A DNA stretch of 64,000 bases, from positions 5,766,001-5,830,000 of the forward strand of contig CP018627.1 in NCBI GenBank assembly GCA_002021875.1, written 5' to 3'. Source of the stretch: Streptomyces hygroscopicus. Lineage in GTDB: Bacteria > Actinomycetota > Actinomycetes > Streptomycetales > Streptomycetaceae. Below the pieces are notes generated by a model. That model was not told the DNA's origin, made no database searches, and worked only from the letters and a program-made list of their open reading frames with translations. The translations under genes were made by a program, and so were the position numbers. This document shows, one piece after another, positions 1 to 9,015 of this stretch. Position 1 is the stretch's first letter; every line of letters starts with the position of its first letter.

Positions 1-1370
1 GACCACGACGTTGACGGCCAGTGCGATCAGCCCAGTGCTGATGGCTCCGTGGTAGGAATCGCCGAAGGTCAGCCAGATCAGTACCGCCTCGCCGGCGACG
101 ACGCCGGCGCCGGCCGACCAGGCGCGCAGCAGCGGGCGGCGGGTGAGCGCGGCGGCGGTGGCGGGCGCCATCTGTCCCAGGCCGCTGTACGTGAGCAGCA
201 GGAGATTGGCCAGCGCGTCGGGGCGGGTGATCCCGAGCACCAGTGCGAGGGTGACCGCGATGACGACCGTGCCGTGGTTGACCAGCAGCCCGGCACGGGC
301 GCCGCGCGGGCGCAGCACATTGCGGGCGACCAGGGTGGACATGCCGAGCACGATGCCCGCCGAGGGCACCATGGCGGTCGCGGCCGCGGCCACCGCGATA
401 ACGCCGAGCAGCCAGTCGGGCATCGCGCCGGAGGCCAGCTGCAGCAGGACGCCGTTGCCGTTGGCCGAGGCCGCGCCGCTGAGCGTGGTCAGTGCGGTGA
501 AACCGACGATCATCGGGATGGCCTGGGTGGCGCCGTACACCGGTATCCAGATGCTGTTCTTGCGCAGCGCCTGCTCGCTGCCGGCCGCCAACACGGGGGC
601 CCAGCCCTGCGGCATCGTCAGGAAGAGGACGCTGAAGAGGCTGGTGAGCATGGCGGTGAAGAACCACACCTGGCCGAACGGTCCACCGGCGGGCACGCTC
701 AGCAGCTCCGAGTGGTGCTCGCGCAGCTGGGCGCCGAGGTGGCCGATGCCGCCGTTGTAGTGCGCGGGGACCATCACCAGCATCGCCAGCAGCGCGACCA
801 CCATCAGTGCGTCCTTGAGGTAGGCCGCCTTGGCGACGCCCTGGATGCCGGACCACAGCACGAAGGCGACCACCAGCACCGAGGCCGCGATCATGGCGGG
901 GGTGCCGGCGTCCTTGTTGCCGGTGGCCAGCTGGATGACCAGACCGAGTCCGGTGATCTGCAGTTGCAGATACGGCAGCAGGAAGACCACGCCGAGGACG
1001 GAGGTGAGCCCGCCGAACAGGCGGCTTCCGTAGCGGTCGACGAAGAAGTCGCCCTGGGTGAGGTAGCCGCGGTCGCGTCCCATCCGCCAGATGACGGGCG
1101 CGATGGCGTACAGGCCCACATAGGCGAGCGGCAGGTAGGGCAGCGCGTAGGTGACGGCCACACCCGAGGTGCAGGCGAGTCCGGCGAGGCCGAGGAAGGT
1201 GAAGGTGGTGTAGATCTCGCCGGCCTGGAGCAGCCAGGTGGTGAACGCGCCGAAGTTGCGTCCCCCGACGCTCCACTCCTCCAGGCTGGCGGCGGGCCGA
1301 CGGCGGCCGAGCAGACCGAGAGCGCCGATGGCGACCATGCCCAGGATGCAGACGAGCAGCGTGACGGACA

Positions 1371-1371
<1 letters not shown>
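1..1371 (-). CDS. sodium:solute symporter (SSS family), C-terminus outside window
   Basis: Reading the minus strand from the ATG at 1371 gives an uninterrupted, strongly hydrophobic protein of at least 457 residues that runs off the left edge. It begins MSVTLLVCILGMVAIG and continues with SSS-family features: EEWSVGGRNFG, then GEIYTTFTFLGLAG, then QGDFFVDRYGSR, then repeated membrane spans. SSS proteins import organic acids, amino acids or similar solutes with sodium or protons; the substrate cannot be read here. The start overlaps the stop of the upstream DUF3311 gene by one base (TGATG), so the two are translationally coupled. An SSS permease with a DUF3311 partner is a recurring actinobacterial pair. 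The divergent Lrp-type gene is the obvious candidate regulator. Confidence 0.9.
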
Positions 1372-1598
<227 letters not shown>

Positions 1599-1732
1599 GT
1601 TTGTGCTCCGGACTCCGGAAAGGGTTCCAGCCCGCGTCGTTGGTTGCGAGGCGGGATCGGGTCGCAGCAGCATCGGCCCTCGCTGGCAACAGGGCCTTGA
1701 TTTTGCAGCAAACCGGCATTCAGATAGCGCGC

Positions 1733-2767
1733 ATGAAGTTTTCCGCCGATCTGGACGAGACGGACCTCGCGCTCGTCACCGCGCTGCAGACCGCGCCGCG
1801 GGCCTCCTGGGCGCTGGTCGGCCGGGCGCTGGGCATCAGCCCGGTCACCGCCGCCCGGCGCTGGGAGCGGCTCGCGGAGGCCCGGCTGGCCTGGGTGACC
1901 GCGTACGGCGGCGGCTTCATCGCCCGGCACCATGTGGAGGCGTTCGTCGAGGTGGACTGCGTGCCCTCGCGGCTGTCCTCGGTGGTGGCCGGGCTGGTGG
2001 AACAACCACAGGTGGCCAGCGTGGAACACACCTCGGGGCAGCAGGACCTGCTGCTCACCGTGCTGGTCTCGGACCTGGCAGCGCTCTCCCGGCTCCTCAC
2101 CGACGTGATCGGCCGCCTGGACGGGGTGCTGGCCACCCGCAGTCAGATCGTCACCGAGCTGCTCACCGAGGGGTCCCGCTGGGACCTGCGGGCGCTGGAC
2201 CGCGACCAGCGGCAGGTCATGCTCGACAGCCGCGACGACCCGGCGGTCCAGGAGCCCGACCCCACCCCCGCACCCGAGGACATCCCGCTGATGCTGGCGC
2301 TCGGCCACGACGGACGGCTCGGCTACCAGGAACTGGCACAGCGTACGGGGATGAGCGAGTCCACCGCGCGGCGGCGCACCTCGCGGCTGCTCCGCACCGG
2401 CGTGCTGGTGCCACGGTGCGAGATCGCGCACTCACGGTCCAACTACCCCGTGTTCGTCACCTACCGGATGAACGTTCCTTCGGCCGCGTTGGCCAGAGTG
2501 GGCTCCGCGTTGTCCGGGGTGCCGGCGGTGCGGATGTGCGCCTCGATCTCCTCGGCGCACAACCTGGTGGTCAACGGCTGGGTGCGGTCGGTGCCGGACA
2601 GCCGGCGGCTGGAGGAGTATCTGGTCGAGCGGTTCCCGGAGATCACATTGGTCGACCGGTCGCTCACGCTGGCGAACTTCAAACGGATGGGCTGGATTCT
2701 GGACGACGAGGGCCGGGCGGTGCGCCCCGTCCCCATCGACCTGTGGCGTGCCCCTGCCACAGTGTGA
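1733..2767 (+). CDS. Lrp/AsnC-family regulator with two tandem modules
   Basis: A 344-residue cytoplasmic transcription factor, about twice the length of a single Lrp protein. Module 1 has a winged helix-turn-helix at about residues 5-55 (DETDLALVTALQ, GISPVTAARRWERL) and a ligand-sensing RAM-like domain to about 150. Module 2 repeats this from about 185 (GHDGRLGYQELAQRTGMSESTARRR) to the end. The start is the ATG at 1733, where homology to the first helix begins; the upstream open frame is not protein-like. It is divergent from the DUF3311-symporter pair, with 134 bp between starts, so regulation of that transporter is likely. The motif GGCATTCAGAT at 1715-1725 lies directly before the start and recurs at 2865-2875. 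The ligand is unknown. Confidence 0.9.
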   Translation: MKFSADLDETDLALVTALQTAPRASWALVGRALGISPVTAARRWERLAEARLAWVTAYGGGFIARHHVEAFVEVDCVPSRLSSVVAGLVEQPQVASVEHTSGQQDLLLTVLVSDLAALSRLLTDVIGRLDGVLATRSQIVTELLTEGSRWDLRALDRDQRQVMLDSRDDPAVQEPDPTPAPEDIPLMLALGHDGRLGYQELAQRTGMSESTARRRTSRLLRTGVLVPRCEIAHSRSNYPVFVTYRMNVPSAALARVGSALSGVPAVRMCASISSAHNLVVNGWVRSVPDSRRLEEYLVERFPEITLVDRSLTLANFKRMGWILDDEGRAVRPVPIDLWRAPATV

Positions 2768-2854
2768 CGGCGGCGCCGTTCACATTCCGAAAAGTGCCGT
2801 TGTGGGCTGGGCCGAACGGGGGGCTTTTGCGGGGCGCCCCGCCACGTCGCCGCC

Positions 2855-2877
2855 TCATCTGACAGGCATTCAGATGA
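2855..2877. promoter_or_regulatory. 8-bp inverted repeat, possible Lrp operator
   Basis: TCATCTGA (2855-2862) and TCAGATGA (2870-2877) are perfect inverted arms separated by 7 bp, between the Lrp gene and the glycosyltransferase gene. The right half shares the 11-mer GGCATTCAGAT with the sequence just upstream of the Lrp start. Shared half-sites next to a regulator gene suggest an operator for that regulator. This is inference from sequence symmetry and position. Confidence 0.5.
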
Positions 2878-2922
2878 TGGTGTGAGAAATCATCATTGCC
2901 GCGTCGACCGATGGGATGCGCC

Positions 2923-5535
2923 GTGCCCCGGTTCAGCGTCATCGTGCCCGCATACGAGGTCCAGCCGTATCTGAACGACTGTCTGCGGTCCGTGCTGGAG
3001 CAGGACTTCACGGATCTCGAGCTGATCGCGGTCGATGACCACTCCCCGGACGCCTGCGGCGCGATCATCGACGAGGCGGCGGCGTGCGACCCCCGGGTGC
3101 GGCCCGTGCATCTGCCGGAGAACGCGGGGCTCGGCCGGGCCCGGAACGCCGGGATCCGCCGGGCCACCGGCGACTATCTGCTCTTCCTCGACGGCGATGA
3201 CACTCTCGCCCCCGGCTCGCTGCGCGCCATCGCCGACCGGCTGGCGCGGACCGGCGAGCCACAGGTGCTGGTCTTCGACTACGCGCGCGTGGACTGGACG
3301 GGCGAGGCCGTGCGGAACGTCCGGGCCGAGTTGCTCCGGCAGGGCGATCCCGAAGATCCCGAGGACCCGCACGCCCGCCAGGTCTTCCGGCTCGACCAGC
3401 GGCCCGAGCTGCTGCGGCTGCTGATGGTCGCCTGGAACAAGGCGTACCGCCGGGACTTCGTCCGTAAGGAGGGCTTCGCCTTTCCGCCCGGCTTCTACGA
3501 GGACACCCCCTGGACCTTCCCCGTGCTGCTCACCGCGGAGTCCATCGCCGTCCTGGACCGGGTGTGCGTGCACTACCGGCAGCGGCGGCGCGGCGGGATC
3601 CTGCGCACCACCAGCCGCCGCCACCTCGATGTGTTCGAGCAGTACGACCGGGTGTTCCGGTTTCTCGACGCCCGGCCCGGGCTGGCCCACTGGCGTCCGG
3701 CGCTGTTCCAGCGGATGGTCGACCACTTCGGTGTGATCGCCGCCGCGCCGGGGCGGCTGCCGGTGCGGGCCCGGGCCGAGTTCTTCCGCCGGGCGGGCGC
3801 GCACCACCGCCGCTACCGGCCGCTCGGCGCGGCCACCCCGCCCGGCCGCGCCCGGTGGCGGGGTCTGCTGCTGCGGCTGGGCGCCCGCCGGGCGTACCAC
3901 CTGCTGCGCGGCGCCGACCGGCTGCGCCGCCGCACCGCCGAATGCGGCCTTACGGCGTTCACGAGGGCCCGCCGCGCGGCGCTGTGGCTGCACTACCGGG
4001 TGCAGCGGTGCCGCCCCGTCGATCCCGGGCTCGCCGTCTTCGCCGCGTACTGGCACCGGGGCTACGCCTGCCATCCGGCGGCCATCGAGGCGAAGGTCCG
4101 CGAGCTGGCGCCGGGGCTGCGCACCGCCTGGATCACCACCCCCGAGTACGCGCACACCCTGCCGCCCGGGGTGCGGCGGCTGCACCCCGGCTCGGCCGCG
4201 TACTGGACGGCGCTGGCCCGCGCCCGCTTCCTCGTCAACAACGTCAACTTCACCCAGGGGATGCGCAAACGGCCCGGTCAGATCCATCTCCAGACCCACC
4301 ACGGCACCCCGCTCAAGCACATGGGCCTGGATCTGCGGGACCGCCCGGCCGCCGCCCGCGGCATGGACTTCGGCAAGCTGCTGGAGCGGGTGGACCGCTG
4401 GGACTACAGCCTCTCCGCCAACCGCCACACCACCCTGGTCTGGGAGCGGGTCTACCCCTCCGGCTACACCACGCTCCCCTACGGCGCCCCGCGCAACGAC
4501 GTCTTCCAGCGCGCCACCGAGGACGAGGTGGCCAGGCTGCGCGCCCGGCTGGGCATCCCTGTCGGCACCGTCGCCGTGCTGTACGCGCCGACCCACCGCG
4601 ACTACCAGCGCCGCTATGTGCCGCGGCTGGATCTGGAGCGGGTGGCCCGCGCGTTGGGCCCCGGGTTCACCCTGCTGGTCAGGACGCACTACTTCCATGC
4701 CCCGGCCACCAGCGTGGCGAGCCCCACCGGGCGGGCGCTCGACGTCTCGGGGCACGGGCGGGCGCTCGACGTCTCGGGGCACGGGCGGGCGCTCGACGTC
4801 TCGGGGCACGGGCGGGCGCTCGACGTCTCCGAGTACAGCCGGGTGCTCGACGTCTCCGAGTACAGCCGGGTGCTCGACGTCTCCGGGTACGGGCGGGTGG
4901 AGGAGCTGTGCCTGGCGGCCGACGCGCTGCTCACCGACTACTCGTCCCTCATGTTCGACTACGCCAACCTCGACCGCCCCATCGTCATCCACGCCGACGA
5001 CTGGGACGCCTATCGCGCCGCCCGCGGCGCCTACTTCGACATCACCGCCGCCCCGCCCGGCCCGGTCTCCCGCACCGAGGACGAACTGATCGCCCTGTTC
5101 GCCGGCGGCGCCTGGTGCGGTCCGCGCTCGGCCGCGCTGCGCGCCGCGTTCCGGGCCCGCTTCTGCCCGTACGACGACGGGCGGGCGGCCGAACGCGTGG
5201 TGCGCCGGGTGTTCCTCGGCGAGCGCCCCGCACTGCTGCCGCCCGTCGTCCCGCTCGCCGAACGCCGCCCCGCCCCTGCCGCCGTCCGCACCCTTCCGAA
5301 CGTTCCCGCCGGTCCTGGCGGTTCTGGCGGTTCTGGCGGTTCTGGCGGTCCCGCCGTTCCTGCCGGTCCCGACCGGCCCGCCGAGCCCCGGGCGGCGCGA
5401 CGGGCCGGGGTGGTGTGCGCCTCACCGGCCGCCTCACCGGCCGCCACGCCCGTCACCGCTCCCGCCACCGCCCCCGCCAACGCGCCCGTCTCCGCCCCCG
5501 CCACCTCACTCCCCCACCGGAGCCGCCCCCACTAG
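2923..5535 (+). CDS. GT2 glycosyltransferase fused to TagF-like CDP-glycerol glycerophosphotransferase
   Basis: An 870-residue two-domain enzyme, probably membrane-associated, for a cell-surface polymer. Residues 1-230 are a GT2 domain (PRFSVIVPAYEVQPYL; DXD-type FLDGDDT with Asp90-Gly-Asp92). About 360-790 is a TagF/CDP-glycerol glycerophosphotransferase domain: THHGTPLKHMG with catalytic-type His460, LVRTHYFH, and ALLTDYSSLMFDY. Start: GTG at 2923 is preferred, since GGGA lies six bases upstream and the paralog at 20658-22919 also begins at PRF; an ATG at 2911 is possible. Residues 604-657 are six copies of a nine-residue unit encoded by 27-bp repeats. The last roughly 100 residues are Gly-Ser and Ala-Pro low complexity. 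The paralog shows the same domain order, so the fusion is genuine. Confidence 0.9.
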   Translation: MPRFSVIVPAYEVQPYLNDCLRSVLEQDFTDLELIAVDDHSPDACGAIIDEAAACDPRVRPVHLPENAGLGRARNAGIRRATGDYLLFLDGDDTLAPGSLRAIADRLARTGEPQVLVFDYARVDWTGEAVRNVRAELLRQGDPEDPEDPHARQVFRLDQRPELLRLLMVAWNKAYRRDFVRKEGFAFPPGFYEDTPWTFPVLLTAESIAVLDRVCVHYRQRRRGGILRTTSRRHLDVFEQYDRVFRFLDARPGLAHWRPALFQRMVDHFGVIAAAPGRLPVRARAEFFRRAGAHHRRYRPLGAATPPGRARWRGLLLRLGARRAYHLLRGADRLRRRTAECGLTAFTRARRAALWLHYRVQRCRPVDPGLAVFAAYWHRGYACHPAAIEAKVRELAPGLRTAWITTPEYAHTLPPGVRRLHPGSAAYWTALARARFLVNNVNFTQGMRKRPGQIHLQTHHGTPLKHMGLDLRDRPAAARGMDFGKLLERVDRWDYSLSANRHTTLVWERVYPSGYTTLPYGAPRNDVFQRATEDEVARLRARLGIPVGTVAVLYAPTHRDYQRRYVPRLDLERVARALGPGFTLLVRTHYFHAPATSVASPTGRALDVSGHGRALDVSGHGRALDVSGHGRALDVSEYSRVLDVSEYSRVLDVSGYGRVEELCLAADALLTDYSSLMFDYANLDRPIVIHADDWDAYRAARGAYFDITAAPPGPVSRTEDELIALFAGGAWCGPRSAALRAAFRARFCPYDDGRAAERVVRRVFLGERPALLPPVVPLAERRPAPAAVRTLPNVPAGPGGSGGSGGSGGPAVPAGPDRPAEPRAARRAGVVCASPAASPAATPVTAPATAPANAPVSAPATSLPHRSRPH
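4732..4893. repeat. six 27-bp in-frame tandem repeats within the TagF domain
   Basis: Six head-to-tail 27-bp units encode RALDVSGHG three times, then RALDVSEYS, RVLDVSEYS and RVLDVSGYG. The paralogous protein has a single equivalent segment (VIDVSHHPS) at this place, immediately before EQLCLAADALITDYSS. The array is therefore an expansion of one native strand-turn rather than a foreign insertion. The unit length preserves the reading frame. Confidence 0.95.
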
Positions 5536-5621
5536 CCCCGCCACCCCCACCGGCCCCCGCGTCCCACCCGCCGCGGGAACCGCCGCGCCCGCCGTCCCGA
5601 CGCCCCGACCCAGGACGCACA

Positions 5622-7466
5622 ATGCCCCTCACCGCACCGCCCGCCGCCCCCCGCCCCTGGCTCGCCGACCCGCCGCCGCTGGTGCGCGGATACCGGCGCA
5701 CGGTCCCGCTGCCACTGCGCCGCGCGGTCGTCGCCGTGACCGGCCCCGGGCTGCGCCGGGCGGCCATGCGGGGCCTCGGCGGGCTGTCGGCCGCCTCCGG
5801 CGCGCTGCGGCTGCGCCGGGCGCGGCGGCGGATGCGCCGGGCCGGGCTGCTGGCGGGGTCCGGCCGGATGGTGGTCGCCGGGCCGCGGGGCGCCCTCGTG
5901 GTGACCCTGGCCCCCTCCCCCACCCCGCTGTTCGCGCGCGGAGAGAATCTGCGGCTGGTGTGCGAGGCGCTGGACCGGGCGCGGATCGACCACTTCGTGG
6001 TCCGCTGCCACAGCAACGTCGGCTCGGCCGTGGGCGTCCGGGCCGATCAGCGGGCGGAGGTGGTCAAGGCGGTGTCCGCGCTGTGCGCCGAGGAGGCCGG
6101 GTATGTCTCCCTGCCCCCGCGGCGGGGCCGGGCGACGGCGACCCCGCCCCGGCTCGGCGGTACGCGACGGGCCTGGCGGCGGCTGGCCGCCGCCCCCGTG
6201 GTCCGCTTCACCCGCTTCCACGCCGGGCCGGGCGGACGGCTGGTCCTCGGCCCGGCGCACGGCTGCGACATCGAGTTCTGGGAGCCCGGCGGGCAGCGCG
6301 AGGAGCGGGTGCTGATCGCGCCGCGCTTCAACCGCACCACCGCGTCGGTGCCGCTGGTCGGCGAGCCGGTCCGCGCCCCGGACCAGTTGTTCACCCGGCT
6401 CGCCCCGGCCATCGGCTGGCAGCCGGGGCCGCTGGTGCGCACCCGCCCGGAGTTCCTCACCCGGCTGCCGGACGAGGTCCGCTTCCCCATCGACGTCGTC
6501 TACACCTGGGTCGACGGCTCGGATCCGCAGTGGCAGCGGCGGCGGGCGGCCCTCGCGGGCGCGGGCTATCACGCCCAGGCCGCCAACGCCGCCCGCTACG
6601 CCAACCGCGACGAGCTGCGCTACTCCCTGCGCTCGCTCTACATGTACGCCCCCTGGGTGCGCCACATCTATCTGGTGACCGACCGTCAGGTGCCCGACTG
6701 GCTCGCCGTCTCGCACCCGGGGATCACCGTCGTGGACCATCACGACATCTTCGACGACACCAGTGTGCTGCCCACCTTCAACTCCCACGCCATCGAGACC
6801 CGGCTGCACCACATCGAAGGACTCGCCGAGCACTTCCTCTACTTCAACGACGACGTCTTCCTCGGCTCACCGGTCACCCCCCAGGACTTCTTCCTGGCCA
6901 ACGGCGTCTCCAAGTTCTTCCCGTCCCGCGCGCTGATCCCGCTGGCCCCCGTGGGCCCCGGCGACGTGCCCGTATCGGCGGCGGGCAAGAACAACCGGGC
7001 GCTGCTGGAGGAACGGTTCGGCCCGGCCGTCACCCAGAAGATGAAGCACACCCCGCACGCCCTGCGCACCAGCGTCCTGGCCGAGATCGAGAAGGAGTTC
7101 CCGGACGCGGTCCGCGCGACCATGGCCAGCCGGGTGCGGTCGACGTCGGACATCTCCGTACCGTCCTCGCTCCACCACTACTACGCCTTCCTGACCGGAC
7201 GCGCGGTCCCCGCCCAGCTGCGCTACGACTACTTCGACCTGGCCCAGCCCACCATCCGCGCCCGGCTGGCCAGACTGCTGCGGGCGCGCCACTGCCAGGC
7301 GTTCTGCCTCAACGACACGGTCTCCTCCGAGCACGACCTCGAGGACCAGCTCGCTCTGGTCCGCCCCTTCCTCGACGCCTACTTCCCCCTCCCCAGCCCG
7401 CTGGAGCGGGCCGTCACCCGACAGGAGACGCGGCAGCCATGCCCCTCGCCATCACCCTTCCCCTGA
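5622..7466 (+). CDS. Stealth-family sugar-phosphate transferase
   Basis: A 614-residue protein with all four Stealth regions: CR1 at about 290-304 (IDVVYTWVDGSDPQW), CR2 at about 328-425 (NRDELRYSLRSLYMYAPW through FNDDVFLG), CR3 at about 472 (QKMKHTPHALRTSVL), and CR4 near 567 (VSSEHDLEDQL). Stealth proteins transfer hexose-1-phosphate from nucleotide sugars to make phosphodiester-linked capsule or wall polymers. The roughly 280-residue N-terminal part is basic and less conserved. The start is the ATG at 5622, with a weak AGGA upstream. It lies 86 bp after the GT2-TagF gene and overlaps the FkbM gene by 28 bp, so the three probably form one operon for one polymer. Confidence 0.93.
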   Translation: MPLTAPPAAPRPWLADPPPLVRGYRRTVPLPLRRAVVAVTGPGLRRAAMRGLGGLSAASGALRLRRARRRMRRAGLLAGSGRMVVAGPRGALVVTLAPSPTPLFARGENLRLVCEALDRARIDHFVVRCHSNVGSAVGVRADQRAEVVKAVSALCAEEAGYVSLPPRRGRATATPPRLGGTRRAWRRLAAAPVVRFTRFHAGPGGRLVLGPAHGCDIEFWEPGGQREERVLIAPRFNRTTASVPLVGEPVRAPDQLFTRLAPAIGWQPGPLVRTRPEFLTRLPDEVRFPIDVVYTWVDGSDPQWQRRRAALAGAGYHAQAANAARYANRDELRYSLRSLYMYAPWVRHIYLVTDRQVPDWLAVSHPGITVVDHHDIFDDTSVLPTFNSHAIETRLHHIEGLAEHFLYFNDDVFLGSPVTPQDFFLANGVSKFFPSRALIPLAPVGPGDVPVSAAGKNNRALLEERFGPAVTQKMKHTPHALRTSVLAEIEKEFPDAVRATMASRVRSTSDISVPSSLHHYYAFLTGRAVPAQLRYDYFDLAQPTIRARLARLLRARHCQAFCLNDTVSSEHDLEDQLALVRPFLDAYFPLPSPLERAVTRQETRQPCPSPSPFP

Positions 7467-8494
7467 ACCCGGACGTCCTCGAGGCGGGCGGGCCGTATCC
7501 GCGGGCGCTCAATGTGCTCAGCCGCAAACAGACCGCCGTACAGCGGCAGTTGCGGCGCGCCGGGCTCGCGGGCTACGAGCCGACCACCCAGGCCACCTTG
7601 CTGGCCCTGGCCCAGCAGGCGCCCGAGGGCAGCGCGATGTACGACATCGGCGCGCACATCGGGCTGTACTCGGCGCTGATCAGCGCGGTGTACGGGAACG
7701 GCGGGCCGCGGGCCATCGCGTTCGAGCCGACCCCGGAGACGGCCGCGCTGTGCCGCCGGATCCGGGACTGCAACCGTCTCGGCTTCGAGGTGCAGCAGAC
7801 CGCGCTGGCCGCCGAACCGGGCACCGCCGAGCTGTACTTCTCCCACAAGTCGGAGTCCTCCAACTCGCTCAACCCGGCCCACCGCCGGCACACCGAGTCG
7901 GTGACGGTGCCGGTCACGACGGTCGACGCGTTCACCGGGGAGCGCGGCATCACCCCGCATCTGATCAAGATCGATGTGGAGACCTTCGAGGCGGCCGTGT
8001 TGCGCGGGTCGTACGACACCATCCGCCGCCACCGTCCCTGGATCGTGTGCGAACTCCTCCCCGGCGCCGACCACAACGCGCTGCGCACCGCCTTCGCGCC
8101 GCTGACCGCCATGGACTACGGCCTCCACCCGATCACCCCGGAGTCCCCCTGGCACCGCTACGACGAGACGACCTACCGGTCCGCGGTGAGCGGCCAGTGC
8201 CGCGACTGGCTACTGGCCCCGCGGCCGCTGACCCCGGCGTTCCACCGGGCGGTGCGGCGGTGGCTGATCGCGATTCTGGCGTGCGACGAGACGACGAACA
8301 TCATCAGCACCGATAAGGCGTCGTTCCCTTACGGCTGGAACGCGCCTTACCGCTCGCCGCGGGGTGCGACGCGGGTGCCCCGTACGGGGCTGCTGCGGCT
8401 GGCGGGGGCGGCCGCGCTGGCCCGGCGGGCGGTGGTCCCGGCGCGGCGGGCGCCTGGCGCCCAGGCGACGGGCAGCGGTTCGCTGCGGGGGTGA
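7439..8494 (+). CDS. FkbM-family SAM-dependent methyltransferase
   Basis: A 351-residue cytoplasmic methyltransferase. The SAM-binding core begins at MYDIGAHIGLYSAL (about residue 63), followed by AFEPTPETAALCRR, then the FkbM signature LIKIDVETFEAAVLRG. FkbM enzymes O-methylate sugars or other hydroxyl groups. Overlap with the Stealth gene points to methylation of the same surface polymer, for example chain capping; this target is inferred. The last roughly 45 residues are Ala-Arg-rich and probably disordered. The start is the ATG at 7439, with AGGAG about 12 bases upstream inside the Stealth gene. Confidence 0.9.
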   Translation: MPLAITLPLNPDVLEAGGPYPRALNVLSRKQTAVQRQLRRAGLAGYEPTTQATLLALAQQAPEGSAMYDIGAHIGLYSALISAVYGNGGPRAIAFEPTPETAALCRRIRDCNRLGFEVQQTALAAEPGTAELYFSHKSESSNSLNPAHRRHTESVTVPVTTVDAFTGERGITPHLIKIDVETFEAAVLRGSYDTIRRHRPWIVCELLPGADHNALRTAFAPLTAMDYGLHPITPESPWHRYDETTYRSAVSGQCRDWLLAPRPLTPAFHRAVRRWLIAILACDETTNIISTDKASFPYGWNAPYRSPRGATRVPRTGLLRLAGAAALARRAVVPARRAPGAQATGSGSLRG

Positions 8495-8564
8495 GGGGGG
8501 CTCGCGGTGGCGGTTAGCTGGTCGCGGGCGGGCGTGGCTTTCCCCACCCCGCCCCTTCCCGATG

Positions 8565-8586
8565 CTCCAGACGGGTAGTTCTGGAG
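8565..8586 (+). terminator. possible hairpin terminator after the polymer operon
   Basis: CTCCAGA (8565-8571) pairs with TCTGGAG (8580-8586) across an 8-nt loop, 70 bp after the FkbM stop. There is no T-run, which is common for Streptomyces terminators. The adjacent CCCCGCCCCTTCCC (8547-8560) is a copy of the dispersed-repeat border also seen near 31.6-32.1 kb. Confidence 0.45.
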
Positions 8587-8740
8587 TGATCGACAGTGGC
8601 GGTAACGCGGCAGGTCAAAGCGGCCTCGCACCTCTTGCTCCCCCCGGAGGATGGAGACGAATACGACGGCAGGAGTCGGCGCTGCTCGGTAGCCTGCCCG
8701 CTCCGGCCCCGCGCGGACTAGGGCGCGTATTCGGTTGCGA

Positions 8741-8930
8741 TCAGCAGATGGCCCGGGCGAGGTCCTTGAGCCAGCTCATCGAGGCGCGAAGGCAGAGGCC
8801 GGAGAAGTAGCTCGCGTGTGTCTTGTCGTACCGGGTAGCGATACCTCGCCACGCCTTCAGCTTCCGGCCAACCGTGCGCTGGGCACGATGCGCGCCATCG
8901 CCATGCACGTGGGTGTCCGCGCGCCGTCAG
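8741..8930 (-). pseudogene. C-terminal remnant of an IS5-type transposase
   Basis: On the minus strand an open stretch ends at the TGA at 8743-8741. It contains RTVGRKLKAWRGIATRYDK followed by ASYFSGLCLRASMSWLKDL. This closely resembles the conserved C-terminus of IS5-family DDE transposases (LKxWRGIAxRYDK, then a short helix ending the protein). Only about 60 residues remain, and no start, DDE core or clear terminal inverted repeats are visible. It marks an old insertion at the edge of the accessory patch. Confidence 0.7.
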
Positions 8931-9015
8931 GTTATCGAGACACGCCTCCTCCAAGCCACCGCCCCAGCCCCGGACCGTGCGTGAGACACACCTGAATCGG
9001 CGCTTACGAGAGCGC

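Noticed and set aside
2896..2922. TTG at 2896 as the start of the GT2-TagF gene
   Set aside because: No ribosome site; homology begins at PRF right after GTG 2923, which has GGGA in front.
4732..4893. CRISPR-like array
   Set aside because: Units are contiguous without spacers and code in frame for a protein.
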